DNA from: an uncultured Bacteroidales bacterium
GTDB lineage: Bacteria; Bacteroidota; Bacteroidia; Bacteroidales; Bacteroidaceae
DNA: 64,000 nt
Reading direction: 5' to 3'
Assembly (NCBI GenBank): GCA_902779875.1
Contig: CACZCX010000004.1
Span: forward strand, 1-64,000
The translations under genes and the position numbers were made by a program. The notes below the pieces were generated by a model. That model did not search any database and was not told the origin of the DNA. It worked only from the letters and a program-made list of their open reading frames with translations. This document shows, piece after piece, positions 6,774 to 15,559 of this stretch (positions are counted from its first letter, which is position 1; every line of letters begins with the position of its first letter).

Positions 6774-8226
6774 AAAGTCCGGAATGACGCACCAGTGTGT
6801 AGGTGTGGTCTATGGTAGTGGGGAGCTCCTCCGGATAGTGAGTGACTATGATAAGGGTCTTCTGCGGTTGAGCGCAGAAGGCCTTTATTATTTCCATTAC
6901 CAGTGTTCGGTTCTTGCGGTCCAGTCCGTGGAGCGGTTCGTCGAGAATCAGAAGGGTGGGGTTCTTTACGAACGCGCGGGCGAGCAGGATCATGCGCTGC
7001 TCTCCGCTCGAGAGTTCCAGGAAGTCGCGGCCTTCAAGGCTGGTTATTCCGAATATGTTCATCCAAACGCGGCATGCCTCTCTTTCCTGGTCGGTAATTT
7101 TTTTATACAAACCGATGGTATCGTGAAGGCCCGATGCCACTATGTCGAGTGCTGGATAGCGGCGGCAGTAGGAGCGGTGCATCTCGGGCGATACGTATCC
7201 TATGTGCTTTTTTATCTCCCAGATGCTCTCGCCGGTGCCGCGCGGACGGCCGAACAGGGCTATGTCACAGGCGTATGACTGGGGATTATCGGCATAGACC
7301 ATGCTCAGAAGGGCGGATTTACCGCTTCCGTTAGGTCCCAGTAGCGCCCAGTGCTCACCCTTGCGGATAGTCCAGTCAAGGCGGTCCAGGATGCGTCGGG
7401 AGCCATACTGGAGGGTTACCTGGTTGCAGCGTACTATTTCATCGGACTCCATGTCAGTCTCGGGCAGAGAGTGCATGAGGTCTACGAGATCCTGGCTGAG
7501 AAGGGGCTGGGGGAGCGGTTTCTCAGGCCTGGCCAGATAGTTCTCAACGGGCATCACGGTGCTTGGGCATCGGTCCTGAACCTCTATGATATGGGTTATG
7601 AACGGCGGGATGTCCTCGCGACGGGATACCACGAGCACGATCTGCATGTTCCAGTCATGGATGAGGGTCTCCAGAAGGCGGCAGAGCATGTCGCGGGTCT
7701 GGACGTCAAGACCTATGAAGGGGCTGTCTATGATGACCATGCGGGGGCGTACGGCTAAGGCACGGGCCAGCTGGTATTTGCGCATTTCGCCGCTGGAGAG
7801 TGTCACAAGCTGCTTGTCCCATATGAACGGGAGGTCGAACAGGGTGTAGAGGCGCTCTTTCCAGACGGGGTCCTTGATTGCGGGGAATGCGTCACGGACT
7901 ATGGCCGATTCACCCATCTCGGTCATGTTCCAGCGCTGCTGGTAGAAATAGGTGCTGTCGGCGCTGCCGTAGCTGTCGCGGAACGTGATGTTGCGGATAT
8001 CGGACCCGGTGACATCGGTCCCGTATTCCACTTCACGGTTGTTCATGAGTGGATACTGGCGGAGCATGGTGTTTACCAGGAGGGTCTTGCCGCTGCCGTT
8101 GGGACCTACGATGGCGGTCTGCCAGCCTTTACCTATGCTTATGTTGATAGGGCAGGAGAGCCTGTATCTGGGGTCGCAGGCCACGCCTTCGGTTATTCTC
8201 AGTACGAATCCGCTGTTCTGTTCCAT
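6772..8226 (-). CDS. ModF-like ATPase with two ABC domains and no membrane part
   Basis: A 484-residue protein made of two nucleotide-binding domains. NBD1 has Walker A GPNGSGKT (41-48) and signature LSSGE (143-147), but its Walker B ends D167-S168 in MVIIDSP where a catalytic Glu is expected. NBD2 is complete: GPNGSGKS (297-304), LSSGE (405-409) and LLILDEP with D429-E430. This fits an asymmetric ATPase with one degenerate site. The layout matches the ModF/PhrA group, whose role is poorly defined; no permease or binding protein gene is adjacent, so a role outside transport is possible. It stands alone, divergent from the methyltransferase gene and convergent with the XRE operon. Confidence 0.82.
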   Translation of the reverse strand: MEQNSGFVLRITEGVACDPRYRLSCPINISIGKGWQTAIVGPNGSGKTLLVNTMLRQYPLMNNREVEYGTDVTGSDIRNITFRDSYGSADSTYFYQQRWNMTEMGESAIVRDAFPAIKDPVWKERLYTLFDLPFIWDKQLVTLSSGEMRKYQLARALAVRPRMVIIDSPFIGLDVQTRDMLCRLLETLIHDWNMQIVLVVSRREDIPPFITHIIEVQDRCPSTVMPVENYLARPEKPLPQPLLSQDLVDLMHSLPETDMESDEIVRCNQVTLQYGSRRILDRLDWTIRKGEHWALLGPNGSGKSALLSMVYADNPQSYACDIALFGRPRGTGESIWEIKKHIGYVSPEMHRSYCRRYPALDIVASGLHDTIGLYKKITDQEREACRVWMNIFGITSLEGRDFLELSSGEQRMILLARAFVKNPTLLILDEPLHGLDRKNRTLVMEIIKAFCAQPQKTLIIVTHYPEELPTTIDHTYTLVRHSGL

Positions 8227-8276
8227 TTTTGCTTAATGATGTGCGAAGATAATGCAAAATGCGCTACCTTAGCACC

Positions 8277-8981
8277 ATGATTCCCGCTTTATATCTTATT
8301 CCCAATCTGCTGGGTGAGACTCCCGTTGAGCAGGTTCTGCCTGCATATAACCACGAGATTATTATGGGCATCCGTCACTTTATTGTGGAGGATGTGCGCA
8401 CTGCACGCCGTTTCCTCAAGCTGGTGGACCGCTCAATCGATATTGACCAGCTGACATTCTACACGCTCAACAAACATACCAGGCCCGATGAGATCGCGGG
8501 CATGCTGAAACCGCTCGAGGAGGGTTTCCCGATGGGCGTGATATCCGAGGCGGGGTGTCCGGCCGTGGCCGATCCGGGGGCCGATGTGGTGGCTATAGCC
8601 CAGCGTAAGAATCTTAAGGTGGTTCCGCTCGTGGGGCCGTCGAGCATAATACTGGCCGTGATGGGTTCAGGGTTTAACGGACAGAGTTTCGCGTTCAACG
8701 GATACCTTCCCATCGAACCCGACGAGCGCGTAAAGACTCTTAAGAAACTGGAACAGCGCGCATATAGCGAAGGGCAGACTCAGCTCTTTATCGAGACGCC
8801 CTATCGCAACTCAAGAATGATGGCCGATATTCTCAAGGCCTGCCGCCCTCAAACGCGTCTGTGCATAGCTGCAGGGCTTACTACTGACCAGGAATATATC
8901 TGTACTCGCACCGTGAAGGAGTGGGGTGGCAAACTGCCCAACCTGGACAAGATTCCCACAATCTTCCTGATCTACAAATAA
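8277..8981 (+). CDS. RsmI-like SAM-dependent methyltransferase (tetrapyrrole methylase fold)
   Basis: A 234-residue protein with the TP-methylase fold: LYLIPNLLGETPVEQVLP at the start, GVISEAGCPAVADPGADVV (SAM loop) and LVGPSSIILAVMGSGFNGQ in the middle, and FIETPYRNSRMM near the end. It is shorter than and divergent from E. coli RsmI, which 2'-O-methylates C1402 of 16S rRNA; Bacteroidota often carry this second paralogue, and its substrate is unproven. I chose the ATG at 8277 over 8259 because the family N-terminus aligns there and a -7-like box, TACCTTAG (8265-8272), lies between the two. That spacing predicts a leaderless or nearly leaderless mRNA. Confidence 0.8.
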   Translation: MIPALYLIPNLLGETPVEQVLPAYNHEIIMGIRHFIVEDVRTARRFLKLVDRSIDIDQLTFYTLNKHTRPDEIAGMLKPLEEGFPMGVISEAGCPAVADPGADVVAIAQRKNLKVVPLVGPSSIILAVMGSGFNGQSFAFNGYLPIEPDERVKTLKKLEQRAYSEGQTQLFIETPYRNSRMMADILKACRPQTRLCIAAGLTTDQEYICTRTVKEWGGKLPNLDKIPTIFLIYK

Positions 8982-8986
8982 CCATC

Positions 8987-9010
8987 CCAGCCAATTCATT
9001 GGCTGGTTGC
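8987..9010 (+). terminator. Hairpin between two convergent genes
   Basis: The inverted repeat CCAGCCAAT (8987-8995) and ATTGGCTGG (8998-9006) encloses only two bases and is followed by TTGCTTT. It lies between the methyltransferase stop and the stop of the minus-strand peptidase and may serve both strands. Confidence 0.65.
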
Positions 9011-9011
9011 T

Positions 9012-11210
9012 TTATAGGTTCTCCCTAAAGAAGCGGAGGATGCGGTTGAACAGGTGGTAACGGGTGGCGGGATCCTTGATGCCGTGATCCTTTCCGGGAT
9101 ATACCTGTATGTCAAAATCAATGCCGTTCTCAATCAGCTTGCTTGTGTAGGCTGCTGTGTGGCTGAAATAGACGTTGTCGTCATCCAGACCGTGGATTAT
9201 GAGCAGCTTGCCGTGGAGTTTGCCGGCACGCTCTATGGGAGAAGACTCCAGATAGCCCTGGGCATTCTCCTTAGGCTGCTGGAGGAACCGCTCGGTATAG
9301 ATGGCATCGTAGAGGCGCCAGTCAGTCACGGGAGCCACGGCAACGCCGCACTTGAATACGGGTGTGCCCTCACTCATGGACATCAGGGTGTTGTAGCCTC
9401 CGTAGCTCCAGCCCCATATGGCTATGCGCTCAGAATCGATATACGGAAGTGAGCCAAGGTACTGCGCAGCAGCTACCTGATCCTTGCTCTCAAGCACTCC
9501 CAGATGCTTGTATACCTGCTTCTTGAAGTCGGCTCCGCGACGGTCTGTGCCACGTCCGTCTACGACCGCAACGGCATAACCCTGTTTTACCAGGAGTGAC
9601 TCGAATGTGCCGCCGGGATAGAAACCTGCCTCCCACTGGTTCAGGACCTTGTTGGAGCCGGGGCCGCTGTACTGGAACATTACGAGCGGGCAGGGCTTGG
9701 ATTCACTGGCATCGGCGGGTTTGACCATCCAGCCGTAGAGGGTAATGCCATCCGGGGTCTCGAATGAGAATGTCTCCTTATGTGCCAGATTGTAAACCAG
9801 CTTGTTGGCCTCAACCTCGTCATTGGACTCGACTGTGCTCAGGGTCTTTCCGGCATCGCTTATTATCGTGATGCGGGTGGGGGTGTTCAGATCGGACCAT
9901 GAGTTCATGAAGTACTTGAGGTCGGCGCTGAACACTGCGTGGCTGGTGCCCTGCTCGGGAGTGAGGCGGGTCTTGCGGCCCTTGGCATCCTGCTTCCATA
10001 CGGCGCAGTCATAGATGCCGCTCTCGTTGCTCTCATAGAACACGATTCCCTTCTTGGCGTCATAGCCATGGAATGCCAGCACGTCAAAGTCACCGCTCGT
10101 GATCTGACGCTTGAGCTTGCCCAGGAGGTCATACTGATAGAGGTGGCGGTGTCCGTCTCGCTCGCTGAGCATGATGAATCCGTCGGGGTAAACTTTGGTA
10201 TCGTTGTACTCGAATTCGTCAATGAACCGCTCGTCATCCTGACGCAGTATGATGGTGCAGAGGGTGGAGCGGGGATTGCCAGAGTATATCTCCAGTCTGT
10301 TCTGGTTGCGGTTCAGGGTGAATATGAGAAGGTCGTTATCGGCATTCTCCACGAACTTTATACGCGGAATATAGGTGGTGGTATCCAGCTTGAGTCCCAT
10401 GTCGCGTGTTACGGAGCTCTTTATGTCGAATGACTGGACCGATACTTTCGATGTAGCCGCACCGGCAGTGGGATACTTCTGTGAATTATAGCTCAGAAGG
10501 TTCTGTGAGTATGAGTCGCGGTCCACCTGTGTCAGGTAGAAGGGGAGGTTGAAACTGTCCACATGCGACTCGTCAAAACGGATCCAGGCGAGCATGCGGC
10601 TGTCGGCGCTGAACTCGAACGCGCGGGTGAGCCCGAACTCCTCCTCGTAGGCCCAGTCGGCAACGCCGTAACGTATCTTGCCGGCCTCACCGTCCTTGGT
10701 TACCTGTACTTCAGCATTATTGAATAACATTTTGATTATAAAGATGTTATTGTTGCGCACAAATGCTATGTTATGACCATCGGGAGAGAATGCGGGACAC
10801 ATGACCGGACCCTCAGTCATGGGGTCGATCTTGTTGTTGCGGATGGTGAATATGTAGTACTCAGCCTTGAATGAACGGCGGTAGATCTTCTCGGTGTTGG
10901 TCTGGAGAAGTATCACATCCTCGGTAGGAGAGAGTATGAAACCGTCAAATGAGGGCAGACGGACTCCGCGTACGCTGCGCAGGTCCAGTACGGTGTCGGT
11001 TACCTGACCCGTCTTGAACGAGTTCCTGAGTATGAGACGGTTGTCTACGCTTGTCAGATAGTGCTCTCCGTCGGCCATGGGGGTGACATCGGAAGGACCT
11101 CTTACCTCAAAGGTGTCGTCAATCACGTTCTCCAGGGTCAACCTTTTCTGCTGTGCATTCATCATAAGGGTTGTCGTTAGGGCTGCAGCCACAAGTATTA
11201 TCTTTTTCAT
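9012..11210 (-). CDS. Dipeptidyl peptidase IV-type serine peptidase (family S9B), exported
   Basis: A 732-residue protein with a signal peptide (about residues 1-20, cleavage near MNAQ|Q), an N-terminal beta-propeller (DPPIV_N) and a C-terminal alpha/beta-hydrolase domain. The catalytic triad is visible: Ser602 in GWSYGGY, Asp677 in LDDDNVYF and His709 in KDHGI. The YEEEFG motif at 188-193 matches the Glu pair that holds the substrate N-terminus in DPP IV, so removal of X-Pro/X-Ala dipeptides from periplasmic peptides is likely. Related Bacteroidales enzymes serve peptide nutrition. It lies 47 nt downstream of the YciO/TsaC-family gene on the same strand, so it may be the last gene of that operon. 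Confidence 0.92.
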   Translation of the reverse strand: MKKIILVAAALTTTLMMNAQQKRLTLENVIDDTFEVRGPSDVTPMADGEHYLTSVDNRLILRNSFKTGQVTDTVLDLRSVRGVRLPSFDGFILSPTEDVILLQTNTEKIYRRSFKAEYYIFTIRNNKIDPMTEGPVMCPAFSPDGHNIAFVRNNNIFIIKMLFNNAEVQVTKDGEAGKIRYGVADWAYEEEFGLTRAFEFSADSRMLAWIRFDESHVDSFNLPFYLTQVDRDSYSQNLLSYNSQKYPTAGAATSKVSVQSFDIKSSVTRDMGLKLDTTTYIPRIKFVENADNDLLIFTLNRNQNRLEIYSGNPRSTLCTIILRQDDERFIDEFEYNDTKVYPDGFIMLSERDGHRHLYQYDLLGKLKRQITSGDFDVLAFHGYDAKKGIVFYESNESGIYDCAVWKQDAKGRKTRLTPEQGTSHAVFSADLKYFMNSWSDLNTPTRITIISDAGKTLSTVESNDEVEANKLVYNLAHKETFSFETPDGITLYGWMVKPADASESKPCPLVMFQYSGPGSNKVLNQWEAGFYPGGTFESLLVKQGYAVAVVDGRGTDRRGADFKKQVYKHLGVLESKDQVAAAQYLGSLPYIDSERIAIWGWSYGGYNTLMSMSEGTPVFKCGVAVAPVTDWRLYDAIYTERFLQQPKENAQGYLESSPIERAGKLHGKLLIIHGLDDDNVYFSHTAAYTSKLIENGIDFDIQVYPGKDHGIKDPATRYHLFNRILRFFRENL

Positions 11211-11257
11211 ATGGAATCTGTTTTCTTTTAGTATAAACGTATGGGGCGTTTGTTATA

Positions 11258-11869
11258 TTATTCGTCCAGGACGCCCTTGCCCTGACGTATTATATCCTGG
11301 TCACCGTCCACGCAGTAGACCACCGTGGAGTACTCGAAACCGCCTGCACCGCCGTTGATGACGATATCCACGTCATCGCCCAGACGCTCGTCGATCAGCT
11401 CAGGGTCGGTCAGGTAGCCTATGTCGTCATTCTCGTCATAGGGAATGGTGGTGGAGAGGAGGGGAGCGCCCAGCTGGCGGCAGATTTCGCGTGTTATGTC
11501 ATTGTCGGGCACGCGTATGCCTACCTCCTTGCGGTTGCTGAATATCTTGGGCAGACGGCTTCCGGCCTTGAGGACGAATGTGAAGGGGCCCGGGAGGTTA
11601 CGCTTCATGGTCTTGAAGGTGGAGTTGTCTATCTGCACGTACTGGCTTATGTCGCTCAAATCATAGCATACGATCGAGAAACGGTGTTTCTGCGGGTTCA
11701 GGCCCTTGATACGGCATATGCGCTCTATGGGGCGCTCCTTGAGGGCGTGGCATCCCATGGCGTATGCGGTATCGGTGGGGAATATTATCACTCCGCCGCC
11801 GTTCAGCACATCCAGTACGCGGTCCAGGTCGCGCTGGCTGGGGTTCTTCTCATAAAGTCTGATCAGCAT
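11258..11869 (-). CDS. YciO/TsaC/Sua5-family protein (putative threonylcarbamoyl-AMP synthase)
   Basis: A 203-residue YrdC-fold protein with GGGVIIFPTDTAYAMGC (ATP/threonine site), the ERICRIKGL segment, LPGPFTFVLKA and the GIRVPD motif. Members of this fold make threonylcarbamoyl-AMP for t6A37 of tRNA. The wording of the motifs (DLSDISQY, DPELIDERL, VDIVINGG) is closer to E. coli YciO than to TsaC, and YciO proteins have weak or no proven synthase activity. The annotation as t6A enzyme is therefore tentative unless no other TsaC exists in the genome. It overlaps miaA by 20 nt, so the two are translationally coupled. Confidence 0.82.
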   Translation of the reverse strand: MLIRLYEKNPSQRDLDRVLDVLNGGGVIIFPTDTAYAMGCHALKERPIERICRIKGLNPQKHRFSIVCYDLSDISQYVQIDNSTFKTMKRNLPGPFTFVLKAGSRLPKIFSNRKEVGIRVPDNDITREICRQLGAPLLSTTIPYDENDDIGYLTDPELIDERLGDDVDIVINGGAGGFEYSTVVYCVDGDQDIIRQGKGVLDE

Positions 11870-12785
11870 GGGTTATCTCCTTTATGTAATCTGTTATGCC
11901 CTGTACATCATCGGGATGGAACCAGCGGGTATCCCTGTCCCTCTTGAACCAGGTCATCTGTTTGCGTGAATATATGCGTGTGTTCTGTTTTATCTTGTCC
12001 AGGGCAAACTCCAGCGTCATGGGCTTGCCGTCGGGCGTCAGTGCACCGTCCATCCAGCTGAAGAGCTCCTTCATGCCCACGGTGTTGAGCGAATTGAGCC
12101 CCCGGCGCGGGTACATGCGGCGAGCCTCGTCTAAAAGTCCGTTGCTGACCATGAGGTCCACGCGGCGGTTTATACGCTCGTACAGCTCCTCGCGGGGTCT
12201 TGTAAGTCCGATGCGCACGATACGGAACGGACGCTCGGCCTTCTTGCCCTTGCGGAGGTCGGAGTAGGGGTGACCGGTCAGATAACAGACCTCCAGAGCG
12301 TGAATCACACGCTTGGGATTCTTTCTGTCCACCTCCTTATAGTAGTCCGGATCCAGAATCCTTAGCTCCTGGACCAGCGGCTCCAGTCCCTCCTTCCCGT
12401 AACGCTCCAGAAGGGGTTGCCGGATATCGTCGGGAATGGTTGGAATCTGGTCTATACCATAGCAGAGGGCATCTATGTACATCATTGAGCCTCCTGTGAC
12501 CAGTAGAATGTCATGTGTCGCGAATAGCTTGTCCGCGAGCGACAGGGTATCTTCTTCGTACCTGGCTGCGCTGTAGTAGTCGTCAAGTGAGAGGTTTCCG
12601 ACCAGGTAATGCTCCACACGCTCCCTCTCGGCGGGGGTAGGGGCTGCCGTACATATGGGTATGTCGGCATACATCTGCCTGGAATCGGCCGAAATGATAG
12701 GGGTATGAAACAAATCGGCGAGGGTCAGGCACAATTCAGTCTTCCCCACGCCGGTTGGTCCTAATATGACGACTAGATACTTCAC
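11850..12785 (-). CDS. miaA: tRNA dimethylallyltransferase
   Basis: A 311-residue P-loop enzyme that transfers a dimethylallyl group to N6 of A37 in tRNAs reading UNN codons. The Walker A is GPTGVGKT (9-16). SADSRQMY follows with the catalytic Asp and the substrate-binding Ser, then VTGGSMMYIDAL, KNPKRVIHALEV and, near the end, IYSRKQMTWFKRD. All are standard MiaA motifs and the length is normal. The gene overlaps the YciO/TsaC-family gene downstream and starts 3 nt after the pRiA4b-like gene, within the lpx-led minus-strand operon. Confidence 0.96.
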   Translation of the reverse strand: MKYLVVILGPTGVGKTELCLTLADLFHTPIISADSRQMYADIPICTAAPTPAERERVEHYLVGNLSLDDYYSAARYEEDTLSLADKLFATHDILLVTGGSMMYIDALCYGIDQIPTIPDDIRQPLLERYGKEGLEPLVQELRILDPDYYKEVDRKNPKRVIHALEVCYLTGHPYSDLRKGKKAERPFRIVRIGLTRPREELYERINRRVDLMVSNGLLDEARRMYPRRGLNSLNTVGMKELFSWMDGALTPDGKPMTLEFALDKIKQNTRIYSRKQMTWFKRDRDTRWFHPDDVQGITDYIKEITHADQTL

Positions 12786-12787
12786 AC

Positions 12788-13360
12788 TTAGTAAAGATCG
12801 TCTATGGAATCAAGGCTCACGGTGCCGCCGCCGTCGCCGCCACCCTCCATGCCGAATCCTTCCTCGTCGAGCTCATCGGAGTCAAATCCCTCATCGCCGT
12901 AGAAGTTCTCGTCTACGTCCATGACGGGGTTGGCCTTGGCCATCTCATCAAAGTCAACGGTCTGTTTGGGAGGATTGCCCTGGCTTGCGGTGCACTTGGC
13001 CTCAGCAAGAGTCTTGCCGGTGATAATCTCCTTTAATTCAATGAAAAAGCAGCGTTCTGTTAAAGGATCGAACACGTAGATGAGACGCTGTTTTTCGTCT
13101 TCAATAAGTTCATCGAGGGGAGTGTTGGCCATTACCCAGTTGTCAACCTCGGAGCTGGTGTTCATCTCCTCGCGTGTTATCTCCTCACGCTTCTCCCAGT
13201 TGTCCTCACAGATAAAGAATGAGGTCATCTGGTCATCAGGATAGCCTACAGATTTCAGTATAGCATTGCTGAAATCCAGGAATGACGCTGATGAACTGAT
13301 CTGGATCTCACGATAGAAGTCATCGACCTCATCGGAAATGAAAATGAATCTGTAAATCAT
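12788..13360 (-). CDS. pRiA4b ORF-3-like domain protein with acidic tail
   Basis: A 190-residue protein whose first part (MIYRFIFISDEVDDFYREIQ, then FICEDNWEKREEIT and LIYVFDPLTERCFFIELKEI) matches the plasmid pRiA4b ORF-3-like family, also called the IS1096 passenger TnpR family; the biochemical role of the family is unknown. From about residue 140 it becomes acidic and Gly-rich (DVDENFYGDEGFDSDEL and a GGGDGGG stretch), which looks disordered. It sits 11 nt after lpxA and 3 nt before miaA. In this phylum it is a conserved housekeeping neighbour of lpxA, so the transposon-derived name is misleading. Confidence 0.8.
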   Translation of the reverse strand: MIYRFIFISDEVDDFYREIQISSSASFLDFSNAILKSVGYPDDQMTSFFICEDNWEKREEITREEMNTSSEVDNWVMANTPLDELIEDEKQRLIYVFDPLTERCFFIELKEIITGKTLAEAKCTASQGNPPKQTVDFDEMAKANPVMDVDENFYGDEGFDSDELDEEGFGMEGGGDGGGTVSLDSIDDLY

Positions 13361-13371
13361 ATCGTTATGTT

Positions 13372-14148
13372 TTATTTAGTCGTGATAATACCTCTTTCCG
13401 ATGTCTCCACGAAGTTGATTATGTACTGAACCTCGGGTTTCTGTGATATGGGGTCCTCCTTGAGGGCTGCGATGGCCTGGCTTACGTTCAGACCGTTCTG
13501 GTAGATGATACGGTAAGCGTTGTGTATGGCCTCGATGGTCTCGCTGCTGAATCCCCTGCGGCGCAGTCCAACGATGTTAAGGCCAGCGTAGATTACCGGA
13601 TGACGGCCGCCTATCACGTAGGGCGGGATATCCTTGCTGCAGCCTGAACCGCCCTGTACCATCACGTAACCGCCGATGTGGCAGAACTGATGTACGAGCA
13701 CGCAGGCGCTCAGGATGGCGCAGTCATCAATCACTACCTCACCGGCTATCTTGGAGCTGTTGCCTATGATGCAGTTGCTGCCGATAACGCAGTCGTGAGC
13801 CACGTGCATGTTCTCCATGAGGAGGTTGTTGCTTCCCACCACTGTCTTGCCCTTGGAGGCGGTACCGCGGTTGATGGTCACGTTCTCGCGTATGCGGTTG
13901 TTGTCACCTATCTCGGCTGTGGTATCCTCGCCACGGAACTTGAGGTCCTGGGGGATGCCGCCTATCACGGCTCCCGGATGGATCTGGTTGCCGTTACCTA
14001 TGCGTGAACCGTACATGATGTTCACGTGAGGCATGATGATGTTGTTGTCGCCTATGACCACATTCTTGTCGATGAAACAGAAGGGGCCTATCTCGACGTT
14101 CTCGCCAATCTGGGCGGAGGGGTCAACGTATGCTAAAGGACTTATCAT
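13372..14148 (-). CDS. lpxA: UDP-N-acetylglucosamine acyltransferase (first step of lipid A synthesis)
   Basis: A 258-residue left-handed beta-helix protein built of hexapeptide repeats such as IGENVE, IGDNNI and IGNGNQ. The loop NLLMENMHVAHDCVIGSNC carries the catalytic His in the MHVAHD motif. The C-terminal helical part (GLNIVGLRRRGFSSETIEAI) is typical of LpxA. It acylates UDP-GlcNAc at the 3 position with an acyl-ACP, in the cytoplasm. It overlaps the lpxC-fabZ stop by 4 nt (ATGA), so translation is coupled with the enzyme that supplies its partners. Confidence 0.96.
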   Translation of the reverse strand: MISPLAYVDPSAQIGENVEIGPFCFIDKNVVIGDNNIIMPHVNIMYGSRIGNGNQIHPGAVIGGIPQDLKFRGEDTTAEIGDNNRIRENVTINRGTASKGKTVVGSNNLLMENMHVAHDCVIGSNCIIGNSSKIAGEVVIDDCAILSACVLVHQFCHIGGYVMVQGGSGCSKDIPPYVIGGRHPVIYAGLNIVGLRRRGFSSETIEAIHNAYRIIYQNGLNVSQAIAALKEDPISQKPEVQYIINFVETSERGIITTK

Positions 14149-15536
14149 TCTTTCTCTCTTTTTACGATTTGTACCATGAATTCGGACTCTGCAACCAGTT
14201 TGTCGGCTACAAAGGCGTATCCCTTGATTGATAGTATGTTATGACGTATGGGTGCAGTCCTTACGACACGCATCAGAAGGGTGTCGCCGGGAACTACGGC
14301 CTGACGGAAACGGGTGTTGTCGATCTTGACGAACATAGCCTCGTATTCCTTGGGTGATTCTGTGTACTGGAGTGCCAGGGTTCCGCCCAGCTGTGCCATG
14401 GCCTCTACAATGAGGACGCCCGGCATGATGGGGTGCTCGGGGAAGTGACCGGTAAAGAAGAACTCGTTGTTGGTTACGTTCTTTACACCCTCGGCATAGA
14501 GGTCGGTGAGTGCGATCACCTTATCCAGAAGCTGCATGGGGAAACGGTGGGGCATCACGGCCTGGATCTGCTGCAGGTTCATTACCGGCGGAACAGAGGG
14601 GTCGTAGGCGGGTGCCTGGACATCGTTAAGCATTATGTTCTTGCGCAGTATGCGTGCGAACTTGTTGTTGATGGTATGACCGGGGCGGGTGGCTATGATA
14701 CGGCCCTTGATGGGTTTGCCTACCAGTGCAAGGTCACCTATTATGTCAAGCAGCTTGTGGCGTGCGGGCTCGTTGTCCCACTGAAGGGGCTTGTGCATGA
14801 TGTAACCCAGTTTGGTGGCATCCATGGTGGGAACGCCCATAACCTGGCAGATCATGTCATAGCGCTCCTGGGAGAGCTCACGCTCGTAGATCACGATGGC
14901 GTTGTCCAGGTCGCCTCCTTTGATGAGGCCTGCGCCGAGCAGAGGCTCAATCTCGCGTACAAACACGAATGTGCGGCTCTTGGCTATCTCGGTGGGGAAG
15001 TCATTCATATCATCGAGCGAAGCGTACTGGTTGTACAGGATCTTGGAGTCGTATGATATGAGTACGTTTACGCAGAACTCGTTGTCGGGGAGCAGTATGA
15101 TTGACGAACCGGTCTTCTCATCCTTGACCTCTATCTTGTTCTTGACTACATAGAAGTCCTTGAGGGCGTCCAGCTCCTTGATTCCTACGCGTTCTATGTT
15201 CTCCACGTAGTCAATGGCGCTGCCGTCCAGGATAGGGAACTCGGGTCCGTTCACCTCAATATGGCAGTTGTCTATTCCTGCAGCGTAGAGGGCGGCAAGA
15301 CCGTGCTCTACAGTGCTTACCTTCACGTTACCCTTGAACAGTACCGTGCCGCGCTGTGTCTCACGCACATTCTCGGCTACAGCCTCGATAACGGGCTGGC
15401 TCTCCAGGTCTGTTCTCTGTATCTTGTAACCGTAGTCGGCGGGTGCGGGATTGAATGTCACAGTCAGGTCAAGACCTGTGTGAAGTCCCTTGCCGCTGAG
15501 TGAGAAACTACTCTTTAAAGTCTTCTGTTTGTACAT
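14145..15536 (-). CDS. lpxC-fabZ: Fused LpxC deacetylase and FabZ dehydratase
   Basis: A 463-residue bifunctional protein. LpxC (about residues 1-300) is the zinc-dependent UDP-3-O-acyl-GlcNAc deacetylase, the committed step of lipid A synthesis; VEHGLAAL and ARHKLLDIIGDLAL hold zinc ligands and catalytic residues. FabZ (about 318-463) is the 3-hydroxyacyl-ACP dehydratase; GHFPEHPIMPGVLIVEAMAQ carries the catalytic His and Glu. The fusion is a known feature of Bacteroidota and links use of 3-hydroxyacyl-ACP between lipid A and phospholipid synthesis. It lies between lpxD (23 nt upstream) and lpxA (4-nt overlap). Confidence 0.97.
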   Translation of the reverse strand: MYKQKTLKSSFSLSGKGLHTGLDLTVTFNPAPADYGYKIQRTDLESQPVIEAVAENVRETQRGTVLFKGNVKVSTVEHGLAALYAAGIDNCHIEVNGPEFPILDGSAIDYVENIERVGIKELDALKDFYVVKNKIEVKDEKTGSSIILLPDNEFCVNVLISYDSKILYNQYASLDDMNDFPTEIAKSRTFVFVREIEPLLGAGLIKGGDLDNAIVIYERELSQERYDMICQVMGVPTMDATKLGYIMHKPLQWDNEPARHKLLDIIGDLALVGKPIKGRIIATRPGHTINNKFARILRKNIMLNDVQAPAYDPSVPPVMNLQQIQAVMPHRFPMQLLDKVIALTDLYAEGVKNVTNNEFFFTGHFPEHPIMPGVLIVEAMAQLGGTLALQYTESPKEYEAMFVKIDNTRFRQAVVPGDTLLMRVVRTAPIRHNILSIKGYAFVADKLVAESEFMVQIVKREKE

Positions 15537-15559
15537 GTTATGCTATTTTGCTTAAAGCA

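Noticed and set aside
12788..13360. Insertion sequence passenger gene, from the family name IS1096/TnpR
   Set aside because: No inverted repeats or transposase nearby; it is embedded in the lpxA-miaA operon, so it is a housekeeping gene with a misleading name.
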